64,000 nucleotides of DNA from Bacillota bacterium (GCA_023411375.1 JAEYOW010000010.1:248001-312000), one strand, 5' to 3'. Counted from the stretch's first letter, positions 41,700 to 50,899 are shown. Notes: generated by a model from the letters alone, not told the origin. Made by a program: numbers and translations.

Positions 41700-42836
41700 T
41701 TGAATATCCTTATCACCGGCGCGGAGGGCTTTATGGGGCGGAACCTGCGCGAAGCGCTTTACCAGCGTCCCGGCGCGCAGCACGACACGTTTGCCCTGAT
41801 TGATGTTCGCAGCCCGGAAGCGGAGCTTCGCGCCGCCGCGCGCGTGGCGGATTTTGTTTTTCACCTGGCGGGCGTTAACCGTCCAGAGGACCCCGCCGAT
41901 TTTATGCGTGGCAACGGCGGTTTTACCGAAACCCTGTTGGCGATGCTTGAGGAGGGCAAACGCCCCCCTGTGCTTCTTTCCAGCTCCACGCAGGCCGCAA
42001 TGCAAAATCCCTATGGTGAAAGCAAGCGCGCCGCTGAACAGGCCGTGCGCGACTATGGCCTGCGCTCCGGCGTGCCGGTCTTAATCTACCGTATGACCAA
42101 CGCCTTTGGCAAATGGAGCCGCCCCAACTACAACAGCGCGGTGGCGACCTTCTGCCATAACATCGCGCGCGGGCTGCCCATATCGCTAAGCGATCCCGAA
42201 GCCATGCTCCGCCTTAACTACATCGACGATATCTGCGCCGAGTTTATACGCGCCTTAAACGGCCATCCCACGCGCGAGGGCGATTTTTGCGCCGTCCATC
42301 CCGTGCACGAAATCAAGCTGGGCGACCTTTCCGCGCTTCTCAATACCTTCCATTCCGGGCGCGACGCGCTGGATGTGCCCGATCAGAGCGATCCTTTCGT
42401 CCGAAAGCTCTTTGCCACTTACTTGAGCTTTCTTCCGCCTGACGACTTCGCCCGCCCGACCGTTACCCATGCGGATGAACGCGGCTCGTTTACGGAGCTT
42501 ATGCATATGGGCGGGCATGGGCAGGTCAGCGTAAACGTGTCCAGGCCGCACGTCGCAAAGGGCGATCACTGGCACCACACCAAGCATGAAAAATTCATCG
42601 TTCTGGCCGGCGAGGGGGTCATCCGCCTGCGTAAAATTGGGGACGGCACCATTCTTTCCTACAGGGTAAGCGGCGATACGCCGATGGCGGTCGATATTCC
42701 GCCGGGATATACCCACAGCATCGAAAACCTTGGCGATACCGATATGCTTACCTTGATGTGGGCCAACGAGCGGTTTTGTCCCGAGGCCCCGGATACCGTC
42801 CGGCTGCCTGTGGATTCTGAAAGGGGGAAATCCTGA
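41700..42836 (+). CDS. capF: CapF-type UDP-hexulose reductase (short-chain dehydrogenase plus cupin)
   Basis: A 378-residue bifunctional-looking enzyme of the UDP-L-FucNAc pathway: in CapF the cupin epimerises and the reductase domain reduces UDP-2-acetamido-2,6-dideoxy-hexos-4-ulose. The N-terminal SDR domain has GAEGFMGRN (about 7-15), LSSSTQ and PYGESKRAAE with the YxxxK catalytic pair. The C-terminal cupin from about 265 has the metal-site GDHWHHTKHEKF. The TTG start is set by AAGGAGG 9 bases upstream and by the family N-terminus NILITGAEGF; the longer upstream frame is not family-like. It overlaps capG by one base. Confidence 0.92.
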   Translation: MNILITGAEGFMGRNLREALYQRPGAQHDTFALIDVRSPEAELRAAARVADFVFHLAGVNRPEDPADFMRGNGGFTETLLAMLEEGKRPPVLLSSSTQAAMQNPYGESKRAAEQAVRDYGLRSGVPVLIYRMTNAFGKWSRPNYNSAVATFCHNIARGLPISLSDPEAMLRLNYIDDICAEFIRALNGHPTREGDFCAVHPVHEIKLGDLSALLNTFHSGRDALDVPDQSDPFVRKLFATYLSFLPPDDFARPTVTHADERGSFTELMHMGGHGQVSVNVSRPHVAKGDHWHHTKHEKFIVLAGEGVIRLRKIGDGTILSYRVSGDTPMAVDIPPGYTHSIENLGDTDMLTLMWANERFCPEAPDTVRLPVDSERGKS

Positions 42837-43963
42837 TGCGGAAGCTCAAGCTGATGACCGTGCTGGGTACGCGTCCTGAAATCATCCGTCTGTCCGCGGT
42901 GATGCGCTGTGCAGACCGCTACTTCGACCATTTTATCGTCCATACCGGACAGAACTATGATCCCGCGCTCAACGAGGTTTTCTTTCGCGAACTCGGGCTG
43001 CGCATGCCGGATTGTTATCTGGACGCCGTGGGCGGCGACCTTGGCGAAACGATGGGCAACATCATCGCGCAAAGCTACAAGGTCATGGTGAAGGAAAGGC
43101 CGGACGCCGTGCTGATTCTGGGCGACACCAACTCCGCGCTTTCCGCGGTTTCGGCAAAGCGGCTTAAAATTCCGATCTTCCATATGGAGGCGGGCAACCG
43201 CTGCTGGGACTGGAACGTCAGCGAAATGATCAACCGTAAAATCGTCGATCATATCTCCGACATCAACCTCCCCTATACCGAAAACAGCCGGCGCTATCTG
43301 CTGAACGAGGGTATCGACGGCAAAACGGTCTTTGTGACCGGCTCGCCCATGCGGGAGGTACTCGACGCCGCCATGCCGCAGATTGAGCAAAGCGACGTGC
43401 TTAGCCGTCTGGGGCTGGAGCGTGGCAGGTACATTCTCGTTTCCGCGCACCGGGAGGAAAACATCGATATTGAACAGAATTTTCTATCCCTGATGCAGGC
43501 CATCAATCATATGGCGGAAACCTATCAGCTGCCCGTCGTCTACAGCACGCATCCACGCAGCATGAAGTTTATCCGGCAGCGCAACTTCACCTTTCACCCG
43601 CTCGTGCGCAGCCTGACACCCTTCGGTTTTTTTGACTACAACCATTTGCAGATGAACAGCCTGGTCGTTTTAAGCGACAGCGGCACCCTGAGCGAAGAAA
43701 GCGCCATGCTCGGATTCTGCGGCGTGCTCATCCGCACCTCCACCGAGCGGCCCGAGGTTCTTGACAAGGGAACGGTCGTGATCGGCGGCATCACGCAGGA
43801 CAGCGTTCAACAGGCGGCGGAGCTGGCTATCGCCATGCAGCGCGCCGGCGAGCCCCGCGCCATGCCCGCCGATTATGCCGATGTAAACGTAAGCGCCAAG
43901 GTGGTCAAGCTTATCCAGAGCTACACCCCTATCGTCAACCAGACGGTCTGGCTCAAACGGTAG
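42836..43963 (+). CDS. capG: CapG-type UDP-GlcNAc 2-epimerase family enzyme
   Basis: A 375-residue non-hydrolysing 2-epimerase. It starts KLMTVLGTRPEIIRLSAVM, the family phosphate-sugar motif, then HTGQNYD, VLILGDTNSALSA, FHMEAGNRCWDWNVSE and, in the second domain, LVSAHREENID and VLSDSGTLSEESAMLG. The NRCWDWNVSE variant, where WecB has NLR/GDMxxP, is typical of CapG/FnlC, which gives UDP-L-FucNAc. Directly coupled to capF (TGATG overlap). The first enzyme, CapE, is not in the window. Confidence 0.92.
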   Translation: MRKLKLMTVLGTRPEIIRLSAVMRCADRYFDHFIVHTGQNYDPALNEVFFRELGLRMPDCYLDAVGGDLGETMGNIIAQSYKVMVKERPDAVLILGDTNSALSAVSAKRLKIPIFHMEAGNRCWDWNVSEMINRKIVDHISDINLPYTENSRRYLLNEGIDGKTVFVTGSPMREVLDAAMPQIEQSDVLSRLGLERGRYILVSAHREENIDIEQNFLSLMQAINHMAETYQLPVVYSTHPRSMKFIRQRNFTFHPLVRSLTPFGFFDYNHLQMNSLVVLSDSGTLSEESAMLGFCGVLIRTSTERPEVLDKGTVVIGGITQDSVQQAAELAIAMQRAGEPRAMPADYADVNVSAKVVKLIQSYTPIVNQTVWLKR

Positions 43964-44022
43964 CTTTCAGATGCGCGGGATGACATTTCGTTCGGTCAAA
44001 GCAGGCTTATATTGTCAAAGGA

Positions 44023-44051
44023 ATGACAAACGCGCGCCTATGCGTTATAAT
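44023..44051 (+). promoter_or_regulatory. Promoter of the secreted 475-residue protein gene
   Basis: ATGACA, a 17-base spacer and a perfect TATAAT, 57 bases before the start codon. Confidence 0.72.
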
Positions 44052-44107
44052 CTACAGCGTAATCAATCAGCATACCCTTACGATTGAAAGTTAAAGGAGG
44101 TACCCCT

Positions 44108-45535
44108 ATGATTCGCAAAATTCTGACCACCGTCCTGTGCGTGCTGCTGGTAATGGCCCTGCCGCTTTCGGCGCTGGCCGCCACCCAACATACGCTATCC
44201 ATCATCCCCGGCGACGAGATGGCCTCTGTGGATGCCGTAACGGATCTGTTCAAAACGCTCTCCTTCAGGCTTACCACGGACGAGGATGCAGCCGCCATCG
44301 GCATTGCCATGGATGATACCGACGTGCTGACCGCCGCCATGCGCAGCGATGAGAACGGCGTATATGTGCAAAGCGATTCGCTCGCCGACGGCGTGCTTTA
44401 CTTCACCTGGGATGAAATTTTCGACGCCGCGCTGACCTCCATGAAGGAGCTGGACGCCGACGAGGAGGATACCCAAGCGGTTCAGCAGGCTCTCGAGCAG
44501 GCAAAGCAGCAGTTTGTCACCGCGCTGAGCACCGCTTCCAGCCTTTCCGTTTCCGAGGCCAAAACGCCCGAGGAGGGGATGGCCGCCGTCAAGGAAATGT
44601 TCAAGGACGATCCTGTGATGGTTTCGTTTGTGGAGGATATTTACAACCGCATGAAGCAGACCGAGGGCGAGTTCACCAGCGAGGCTCATGATCCCGCCAC
44701 CCTCAAGATGGAGCTCTCGATCACCGCTGATGATTATGTTAAAATCTGCGACAGCAAGTACATGAGGAACATCCTTGAAACGGCTGCCGAGCAGGAATTC
44801 CCGGATGCGACCGCCGGGGAAAAGGCCGCCAAAGTGGATGAGCTCATTGCCAAAATGAAGGAAATGTATTCCAAATCCGAAATTAATATTCCTATCACGA
44901 TTCTTACCGCTGAAGAAGGCAATACGCTCATCTCCATGGAAATGCCCATGGTTATGAACCTTACGTCCACCACGACCGATGAGGACGGCAAGGAAACCGA
45001 GCAGAGCGCGAAGGTATCGGTGAATCTGCTTTACAACCGTCTGACCACCGATGCGGGCGTCACCCACAAGGGCAGCATGTCCATGGCGGTTGACAACGAG
45101 GACGAGGCTTTTATCGCGGAGTTCGACCTGCTGCAGGGCAAGGATGGCAAGTCCAACGGCGCTTTGGCCATGCTGGCGGACGAGGAGCAGGTGACCATCA
45201 CCTATGACAAGGCGGAGGCCGACGGGGTGAAGGACCGCACCATCGCCATCTATTTCCGCTCCGACGCCACCGCGTTGATTGCCCCCGCCGCGTCCGACCG
45301 TCCGTTGATGAGCTTCAACCTTAAGAGCACGGAGGTCGAAGGCGGGGAGCTAGCCGCCATTAAGGCCGCAACGCCCGAAACCGCCCTGCGCATTCAGGAA
45401 ATGACCGACGAAGAGTACAAGACCTTTGAAACCGATTTGCAGACCCGCCTGATGCAGACGCTTTACACCGCCATCGGCAAGCTGCCCACCAGCGTGCTTA
45501 ACACGATCGCGCCGCTTCTTCAGCAGGCCGAGTAA
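44108..45535 (+). CDS. Secreted protein, unknown function
   Basis: A 475-residue exported protein I do not recognise. A clear signal peptide (about 1-24, core LTTVLCVLLVMALPL, cleavage near ALAA) is followed by an acidic, Ala/Thr/Met-rich mature part without Cys apart from one or two residues. The mature part is mostly alternating strands and helices (EMPMVMNLTSTTTDE, YNRLTTDAGVTHKGSMSMAV) and ends LPTSVLNTIAPLLQQ. No anchor, repeat or enzymatic motif was seen. The ATG at 44108 follows AAAGGAGG; a TTG upstream has none. It is monocistronic, with two hairpins downstream. Confidence 0.75.
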   Translation: MIRKILTTVLCVLLVMALPLSALAATQHTLSIIPGDEMASVDAVTDLFKTLSFRLTTDEDAAAIGIAMDDTDVLTAAMRSDENGVYVQSDSLADGVLYFTWDEIFDAALTSMKELDADEEDTQAVQQALEQAKQQFVTALSTASSLSVSEAKTPEEGMAAVKEMFKDDPVMVSFVEDIYNRMKQTEGEFTSEAHDPATLKMELSITADDYVKICDSKYMRNILETAAEQEFPDATAGEKAAKVDELIAKMKEMYSKSEINIPITILTAEEGNTLISMEMPMVMNLTSTTTDEDGKETEQSAKVSVNLLYNRLTTDAGVTHKGSMSMAVDNEDEAFIAEFDLLQGKDGKSNGALAMLADEEQVTITYDKAEADGVKDRTIAIYFRSDATALIAPAASDRPLMSFNLKSTEVEGGELAAIKAATPETALRIQEMTDEEYKTFETDLQTRLMQTLYTAIGKLPTSVLNTIAPLLQQAE

Positions 45536-45549
45536 AAACAAAACAATAT

Positions 45550-45576
45550 GGAAGCCGCCCGTAACGGGCGGCTTCC
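45550..45576 (+). terminator. First hairpin after the secreted protein gene
   Basis: A 12-bp perfect stem (GGAAGCCGCCCG with CGGGCGGCTTCC) with a TAA loop, followed by GGTTATT. It has no T-run, so it may act with the next hairpin. Confidence 0.65.
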
Positions 45577-45627
45577 GGTTATTCCGACAAGCTTCTCAAG
45601 CGTTTATTTCAAAGCTATTCAAGCGGC

Positions 45628-45667
45628 AATCGGGCCGCCGCACAACTGGTGGCAGCCCGATTTTTTC
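45628..45667 (+). terminator. Second hairpin with T-run after the secreted protein gene
   Basis: AATCGGGC pairs with GCCCGATT, with a smaller inner CCGC/GTGG pairing, followed by TTTTT. It lies between convergent genes; the T-run is on the plus strand. Confidence 0.78.
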
Positions 45668-45682
45668 ATCCGCCGTAGCGGG

Positions 45683-48600
45683 TTATTCCACGGCATCGCC
45701 CACGGTGACGCTCATCATAGAGCCGGCCAGAGGCGTATCCACCTCGACGATCAGCTGCGTCTCCGGCTGTGTTACGTAGTATACGCTGACGACGTTTCCG
45801 GAGGCGTCTGCGCCCAGCGTCAGCGGCAATCCGGTTACCCCCTCAAAGCGCATACCTCCGCGCCCTTTCGCGGCATAGGCTGTAATCACATCGCCCATTT
45901 TGCCGACGCCCGTAGCCGTCGCACCTTCGTCCAGCACGCCGTTATAGTAATAGCGAATGACATAGCCCGTATCAGCCGGCAGAATCTCAATGCTTCCCTC
46001 GCCCCATTCACGCACGTCGTAGCTGGCGGTCACATCCTCCGTACCGTTCATGATAACGGTTTTCTTTTTATCAAAGGAAACCTTGCTTGTACCCACATCC
46101 GTGCGGCCGTTGCCGCGAAGCGCCGCGCTAACAGCGTCCGTGGCGGCAAGCCCGCCAATCCGCGCGCCGGTTTCATCCGCCACCTCTCCCGCAGCCCATG
46201 CGGTCCGGTATTCGCTGCCATCGTACACGTGCGAAACCGAGCCGATGATAAGCCGTACCGGACGCCTGCCGATGGTGAGCGCCGCATTTTTCATATTTAC
46301 CTTGAAACACGCGCTCACGTCCGTCGCGGGCGTAGTGGAGGTATCCATCAGCACGGGCGCACCCACAAAGGCAATTTCGTACTTTCCGGCCTTCGTGCCC
46401 TCCGCAGCCGCTCCAATGCCGCTTAGCTCCACGCCATCCGGTAGCCCTTCAACGGTGTAGGCCGACGTATCCGCCGGAAGCACGGCATGGGGCGCGCCGT
46501 CATACATGGCGGCCGCGTCCAGCGCGCGGAGCGTCAGCCCGACCGCCCCCGCCTTTGCGTTTACGGTTAGCAGCCCGGGTTCCAGCGTAATCTCATACTG
46601 CGCGGGCAGATCAACGCTTTCGAAGCCCTCCGCGGGAACAAGCGTGACGCTCGCAGGGTCAAGCGTCACGGACTGCGTGCCGGGAACGCGGCGCGTATTG
46701 GAAGGCGTTCCGTCCGCCAGCGTGGCAAATTGCACTCTCACCTCGCCTACATCAGCGAGGAAACCCATGTTTTTGGGCGACGTTACTTTATCAATAAGCA
46801 AAGCATGCTCCGCCGCGCTGTAGTTAAACGTACCGCTTGGCGCGGTCAGCGTTACCGGCCTCCTGGTAATTTCAATGCTTCCGGGAATCACGGTGATGTC
46901 GTAATTATCCAACAGCGTGTTTTCCGCCACGGTATAGGGCAACGCCGCGTCCGCGCCCACCGCGACGGGCCCGTCCGTCACGTACGTCTGGGTGTAGGCC
47001 GCATCCGGATTGACGGTAATGCTTTCCCGCCCAACCAGGCCGTTTCCCTCGCCACTGGGCGTCACATCCCTGATGCCCAGGCTGTGGGGTACGGCATCGT
47101 ATTCATAGGCCGCGTTTTCGATCTCGAAGCTGAGCGCGCGCCTGCGGATGCTGACCGCAACGCCCGGCGCTTCAAAAATGGCAAGCCCGGCGCGCGTTAC
47201 TTTTACATCCACCGTGGTTTGTACGGCATTGCGGAACGCAAGCTCCGGAACGCTCTGCCATCCGCCGCCCCGAACCCGCATCTCAACGGTGTCGCCCTTG
47301 GCGACGCCGCTTACCTTCATGGTATGTTCCTTACCCGTATAAACCCCGTCGATGGGCTCAACGCCGATCTTATCCGCATTCTTTGCCGTCCATCCGCCGG
47401 TGAGCACAACGTCACCGTCCGGCATCGCAAATCCGCCGTTTTCAATCGTTAACCCCTCGGGTGACGCGACTTTCCAGCCGCTCCAGATAAAGCCGTCCAC
47501 CTCATAATCGCCGCCGTCAATCTTTACGTTTTCTCCAGCCAGGAGGTCGTTTACGGCGACAGGCGCTGCCGGGGCGCCCAGGGGCACGCTGCCCTCCTCA
47601 TACCGGTACGAAACGGAAAGGGCGCGTTTGTAGTAGATCAGCACAAGCGTCTGGCCATTTTCGCGGATGATGGGTCCCGCCGGCACAAAATCCACGAAGC
47701 GATATCCCTCGGGGCAAGCGGCTTTTGCCAGCGCATCCACGTCAATCCTGCTTTCAGCCGGGCCGGATTTCACTTCCGTTTTAAATGGACTCCGCTCGTC
47801 ATCCTGGTAGTATTCAGCCGTATAGTTGGCGGCGGGATTGGCCTTCCACACGGCATAATAGCCGCTTTCGCCCCGCAGCACAGCCTTGTCCCCGGGCTTA
47901 TAGATTTTGCCGCTGCCGTCCGCAGCGAGGCTCCAGCCCAAGAACCGGTAGCCTGGCTGCCTGAACGCCTCCGGCAGTTTCGGAAAGGTCAGGGAATAGC
48001 CGTTGCTGTAATTCTTGTCGTCGTCTCCGCCGCGGTAATACGTAGCGACGGTCTGCGCCTCCGGTTCAGCGCCCACCATCAGGTTTGCGTGGAAGGTTAC
48101 ATCCTTCCTGTAGACCGCGTAAAGATCGTCCTTAACCGGCCTGATAACCGTACCCGCCGCCATCAGGTTTTCGCCGTTGCGGTGGTAAGACCAGCCGATA
48201 AACTCATAGCCCGCGCGTACGCAGTAATTCGCAAAGCCCCAGCCGCCGTCGGGCGTGGGAAGCGTCAGATAGTATCCGCTGCCGTCCTTGCTCCAGCGGA
48301 TCGCCGGATAGTCCGCCTTGTTGGGGTAGGGATGCGCGTTGTTGGGGTAGCTTTTCTCCGGCCAGCCCGGTGAAAACTGCGTGTACGCGCCGGGATCATC
48401 ATACTTCCACAAAGCGTAGTACGCATCGGCCAGATCCTCGTAACGAACCTTATCGCCGCCGTTTTTTGTGGCGCCGTCCTCCTTGGCTGCATTGGGGTCG
48501 GGATTCCAACCGCAGCACTCTAAAAGGGATTGGTTCAGCCACTTAAACTCATTCGTGCGTGAAAGGTAAGGAATCTCGAGCGTCTCTCCCTCCTTGCACT

Positions 48601-48841
48601 TCAGGGTAACGCTCAGCGTCCTGTTCTCAGGATACTTTTCCAGATCGTTTTCATCCCCAGGAAAGTTCGCATAGAACGTTACCGTCTTTTCCTGGAGCGC
48701 CGGCTCCGGATTGGCCCGTGTAATCGGAACGTTCACCTCGGCGCTGCTCTGCGTGTCGGACAGCGCCGCGTCCATCATGCCTCCAAGCGCCAGCGCTGCG
48801 GCCAACGTGAGTGTAAGGACCCTTTTCAGAAGTTTTTTCAC
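45683..48841 (-). CDS. Large secreted adhesin-like protein with InlB-type and MBG-type repeats
   Basis: A 1052-residue exported protein. Signal peptide about 1-29. Residues about 50-400 hold several InlB B-repeat-like (Listeria-Bacteroides) units, each with a GYEFIGWS- or GYRFLGWS-type core after a DDLYAVY or GYYAVWK strand. From about 480 to 960 there are repeated MBG-like/YDG units with YDGAPHAV, YTGKEHTM and VYDGSEYR. It ends with another partial unit. No LPxTG, SLH or choline-binding anchor is visible. The start is GTG with GGGAGG upstream. Typical role is adhesion or surface layering; the partner is unknown. It is downstream of, and probably coexpressed with, the Glu-Pro-Thr repeat protein. 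Confidence 0.82.
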   Translation of the reverse strand: MKKLLKRVLTLTLAAALALGGMMDAALSDTQSSAEVNVPITRANPEPALQEKTVTFYANFPGDENDLEKYPENRTLSVTLKCKEGETLEIPYLSRTNEFKWLNQSLLECCGWNPDPNAAKEDGATKNGGDKVRYEDLADAYYALWKYDDPGAYTQFSPGWPEKSYPNNAHPYPNKADYPAIRWSKDGSGYYLTLPTPDGGWGFANYCVRAGYEFIGWSYHRNGENLMAAGTVIRPVKDDLYAVYRKDVTFHANLMVGAEPEAQTVATYYRGGDDDKNYSNGYSLTFPKLPEAFRQPGYRFLGWSLAADGSGKIYKPGDKAVLRGESGYYAVWKANPAANYTAEYYQDDERSPFKTEVKSGPAESRIDVDALAKAACPEGYRFVDFVPAGPIIRENGQTLVLIYYKRALSVSYRYEEGSVPLGAPAAPVAVNDLLAGENVKIDGGDYEVDGFIWSGWKVASPEGLTIENGGFAMPDGDVVLTGGWTAKNADKIGVEPIDGVYTGKEHTMKVSGVAKGDTVEMRVRGGGWQSVPELAFRNAVQTTVDVKVTRAGLAIFEAPGVAVSIRRRALSFEIENAAYEYDAVPHSLGIRDVTPSGEGNGLVGRESITVNPDAAYTQTYVTDGPVAVGADAALPYTVAENTLLDNYDITVIPGSIEITRRPVTLTAPSGTFNYSAAEHALLIDKVTSPKNMGFLADVGEVRVQFATLADGTPSNTRRVPGTQSVTLDPASVTLVPAEGFESVDLPAQYEITLEPGLLTVNAKAGAVGLTLRALDAAAMYDGAPHAVLPADTSAYTVEGLPDGVELSGIGAAAEGTKAGKYEIAFVGAPVLMDTSTTPATDVSACFKVNMKNAALTIGRRPVRLIIGSVSHVYDGSEYRTAWAAGEVADETGARIGGLAATDAVSAALRGNGRTDVGTSKVSFDKKKTVIMNGTEDVTASYDVREWGEGSIEILPADTGYVIRYYYNGVLDEGATATGVGKMGDVITAYAAKGRGGMRFEGVTGLPLTLGADASGNVVSVYYVTQPETQLIVEVDTPLAGSMMSVTVGDAVE

Positions 48842-48898
48842 GACTTTTGCCTCCCGGTCGTTGTTTTGTATCCCGGCTTTTCTATAAGCTATGGCTAA

Positions 48899-48920
48899 GG
48901 CGCCGGCATGCGCCGGCGCC
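48899..48920 (-). terminator. Intercistronic hairpin between the two surface-protein genes
   Basis: A 9-bp perfect stem (GGCGCCGGC with GCCGGCGCC). No T-run on the minus strand, so it is likely an mRNA stabiliser or weak attenuator. Confidence 0.5.
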
Positions 48921-48973
48921 TGCTATGCACATGGTGGGAAGATTTACATGAAGTAGGTTTCCGGCCTCCGTTT

Positions 48974-49636
48974 TTACTCCGCAGTTACGGTCACGCGCCA
49001 GGCGTATTGGGCGGTTTCCTGCGTAAGCACGAAGGAGTAGGTCGTTCCGCCGTTGCTACCGGGAGCGGTCTGCCAGCCGCCGTTCACGCTGTATTCCCAG
49101 CACAGGGTATAAGAAACATTCTCATAGCCGCCAAGCACCGCCTCCATGGTAACGGTGTCGCCCTCGGCAAAATCGCTGCCCAGCACTCGAATGCTCACGC
49201 TGCGCTCGATCTCCTCAACCAGTTCCTCCTCGGCGGCGGGCTCAAGCGTAGGCTCCGTGGTCGGCTCCACGCTCGGCTCGATTGTGAGTTCCACAGTAGG
49301 CTCCACGCTCGGCTCGATTGTGGGTTCGGTTGTCGGCTCCACGCTCGGCTCGTTTGTGGGTTCCACAGTAGGCTCAGCAGTGGCTTCTACGCTCGGCTCG
49401 GCCGTCGGCTCCACCGTCACTTCAACGCTTTCCTGTACGAGCGCTTCTTCCTTCTTTTCCTCGGCAGGAGGCGCTTCCTGTACTTCAGGCGCGAGCTCCT
49501 CCTTAACGGGGGCGGGTTCGCTTGTTTCCACGGGGACGGGTTCCATCGCGGTTTCCTCCGCGACTGCTGTAACCGCCATGCTCAAAACCATCGTCAACGC
49601 GGCCGCAAGGCTCGTCAGCTTCATCATTTTCTTCAT
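48974..49636 (-). CDS. Secreted Glu-Pro-Thr/Ser repeat protein with a C-terminal Ig-like domain
   Basis: A 220-residue exported protein. Signal peptide about 1-26 (core LAAALTMVLSMAV). Then comes a disordered acidic stretch of about 110 residues made mainly of EPTxEPS-type 4- to 8-residue repeats (EPTTEPTIEPSVEPT and variants). A beta-rich domain of about 75 residues follows, with SIRVLGSDFAEGDTVTMEAV and WEYSVNGGWQ, resembling the Ig-like modules of adhesins. No anchor motif. The ATG at 49636 follows GAAAGGG at 9 bases. It precedes the large adhesin gene. The repeat DNA is itself repetitive, so copy number may vary between strains. Confidence 0.78.
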   Translation of the reverse strand: MKKMMKLTSLAAALTMVLSMAVTAVAEETAMEPVPVETSEPAPVKEELAPEVQEAPPAEEKKEEALVQESVEVTVEPTAEPSVEATAEPTVEPTNEPSVEPTTEPTIEPSVEPTVELTIEPSVEPTTEPTLEPAAEEELVEEIERSVSIRVLGSDFAEGDTVTMEAVLGGYENVSYTLCWEYSVNGGWQTAPGSNGGTTYSFVLTQETAQYAWRVTVTAE

Positions 49637-49944
49637 GTATATCAACCCTTTCAAATCTTTCTCATGGAAGGTCTTCCCTTACCTTCCATTGCCAGTATAC
49701 CCCGTCAAGGTTACATAGGCGGTTGCATATCCGCGTTTTTTCATGGTATTTTCTCTTTTGTCCCCATGCTTTCCGTTAATCCTTTTGTACGCAAGCATTC
49801 TACCCGTGCCATCGTTTGCGCTCCGGTTACATTCCCCATGCTTTTCCACATTTCTGTAACCCAACCAAGCATGCAATGGTATACTTCGCTCCTATTCAGA
49901 AGGAATCAGCCATGTATCCACGTTGTAACCAAGACTGTCTTTTC
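49637..49944. other. Regulatory gap upstream of the surface-protein genes
   Basis: No gene seen in this stretch. It contains four copies of GGTTACA or its complement at 49709, 49825, 49855 and 49924. The middle two face each other as an inverted pair. Confidence 0.4.
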
Positions 49945-49960
49945 TATTGTCCGTACTTTT
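49945..49960. promoter_or_regulatory. AraR-like box upstream of the phosphatase-araR promoter
   Basis: TATTGTCCGTACTTTT matches the TTGTnCGTAC half of the Bacillus AraR operator. It lies 14 bases before the -35. Confidence 0.5.
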
Positions 49961-49973
49961 TGTCCAAATCCAA

Positions 49974-50002
49974 TTGTCACGCGGAACAAACTATGCTATG
50001 AT
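49974..50002 (+). promoter_or_regulatory. Promoter of the phosphatase-araR unit
   Basis: TTGTCA, a 17-base spacer and TATGAT, about 100 bases before the phosphatase start. Confidence 0.8.
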
Positions 50003-50092
50003 ATGCTTAATCAATTTGCGCCGTTTAGCAGTGAAAGGCTTGTGCATATCAATGCATACATCCTTTCCCGCCTCAGGCGCATCAAAAGGAGC

Positions 50093-50105
50093 GCGTACGT
50101 ACTTA
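50093..50105. promoter_or_regulatory. Second AraR-like core near the phosphatase start
   Basis: CGCGTACGTACTT has the AraR core GTACGTAC. It lies in the leader, directly before the start codon. Confidence 0.4.
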
Positions 50106-50884
50106 TGCAGACTTTCCCCGCTCATTCAGGCGCCGTTTGTACCGCCATAAAGGAAGCGGCGGCATTGTTTTCCGATTCGGCAATGCTTCACGATATCCGT
50201 CAAAAAAGCGCGGCCGACTTTGTTACGCAGGTCGATGTATGCGTACAGGAATTCTTAAAGGAGCGCCTCCACGCAATCGCGCCCGGGATTCAATTCATGG
50301 GCGAGGAGCAAAGCAACGCTCATCTTGATTTTCAACAGCCGCTGTGGATTCTGGACCCCGTGGACGGCACCACCAATCTCATCCATGACTTCCGTTACAG
50401 CGCCATATCGCTGGCGCTGGCAAACCAGGGGGAGGTGGCTATGGCCTGGGTATATAATCCCTATTCCCAAACCCTTTTTAGCGCCGAAAAAGGGAAAGGC
50501 GCCTACGCCAACGCAACCCGCATTCACGTCACCCGGACGGCGCGGCTCTCGGACAGCCTGATTGCCGTGGGCACCACGCCGGGCTGCCGCGAGCACGCGG
50601 ATGATAGCTTTGCTCGGATGCGGCGCGTCTTTGACCACTGCCACGACATCCGCCGCCTCGGCTCCGCGGCGCTGGAGCTGTGCGACGTGGCGAGCGGGCG
50701 TATGGACGGCTTCTTCGAAGCCCACCTGAAGCCGTGGGATTTTGCCGCCGGTCTGCTGATCGTTGCAGAAGCGGGCGGAACGGTTCGCCGCCCGGACGGC
50801 ACGGTCATTTCCCTTCAGGCGGGCGGTCCCATTCTGGCGACCAACGGCATCATTACAGACGAATTGCTGGCATTGCTGGCTTAA
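50105..50884 (+). CDS. Inositol-monophosphatase-family phosphatase
   Basis: A 259-residue Mg2+-dependent phosphatase of the SuhB/CysQ fold. The metal site is complete: E67 in GEEQ, D84 and D87 in WILDPVDGTTN (81-91), and the late Asp in KPWDFAAGLLI. Substrates in the family include inositol-1-phosphate, fructose-1,6-bisphosphate and 3'-phosphoadenosine phosphates. It is unusual to find it ahead of araR; the 15-base gap and shared promoter imply coexpression, so a role in sugar-phosphate detoxification during arabinose use is possible. The ATG at 50105 has AAGGAG 13 bases upstream; an in-frame GTG further up cannot be excluded. Confidence 0.87.
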   Translation: MQTFPAHSGAVCTAIKEAAALFSDSAMLHDIRQKSAADFVTQVDVCVQEFLKERLHAIAPGIQFMGEEQSNAHLDFQQPLWILDPVDGTTNLIHDFRYSAISLALANQGEVAMAWVYNPYSQTLFSAEKGKGAYANATRIHVTRTARLSDSLIAVGTTPGCREHADDSFARMRRVFDHCHDIRRLGSAALELCDVASGRMDGFFEAHLKPWDFAAGLLIVAEAGGTVRRPDGTVISLQAGGPILATNGIITDELLALLA

Positions 50885-50899
50885 AGGAGGCTGCCAAAA

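Noticed and set aside
49200..49440. Short tandem DNA repeats that might be a CRISPR-like array
   Set aside because: They encode EPT/EPS amino-acid repeats in frame; units are 12-24 bases with no unique spacers.
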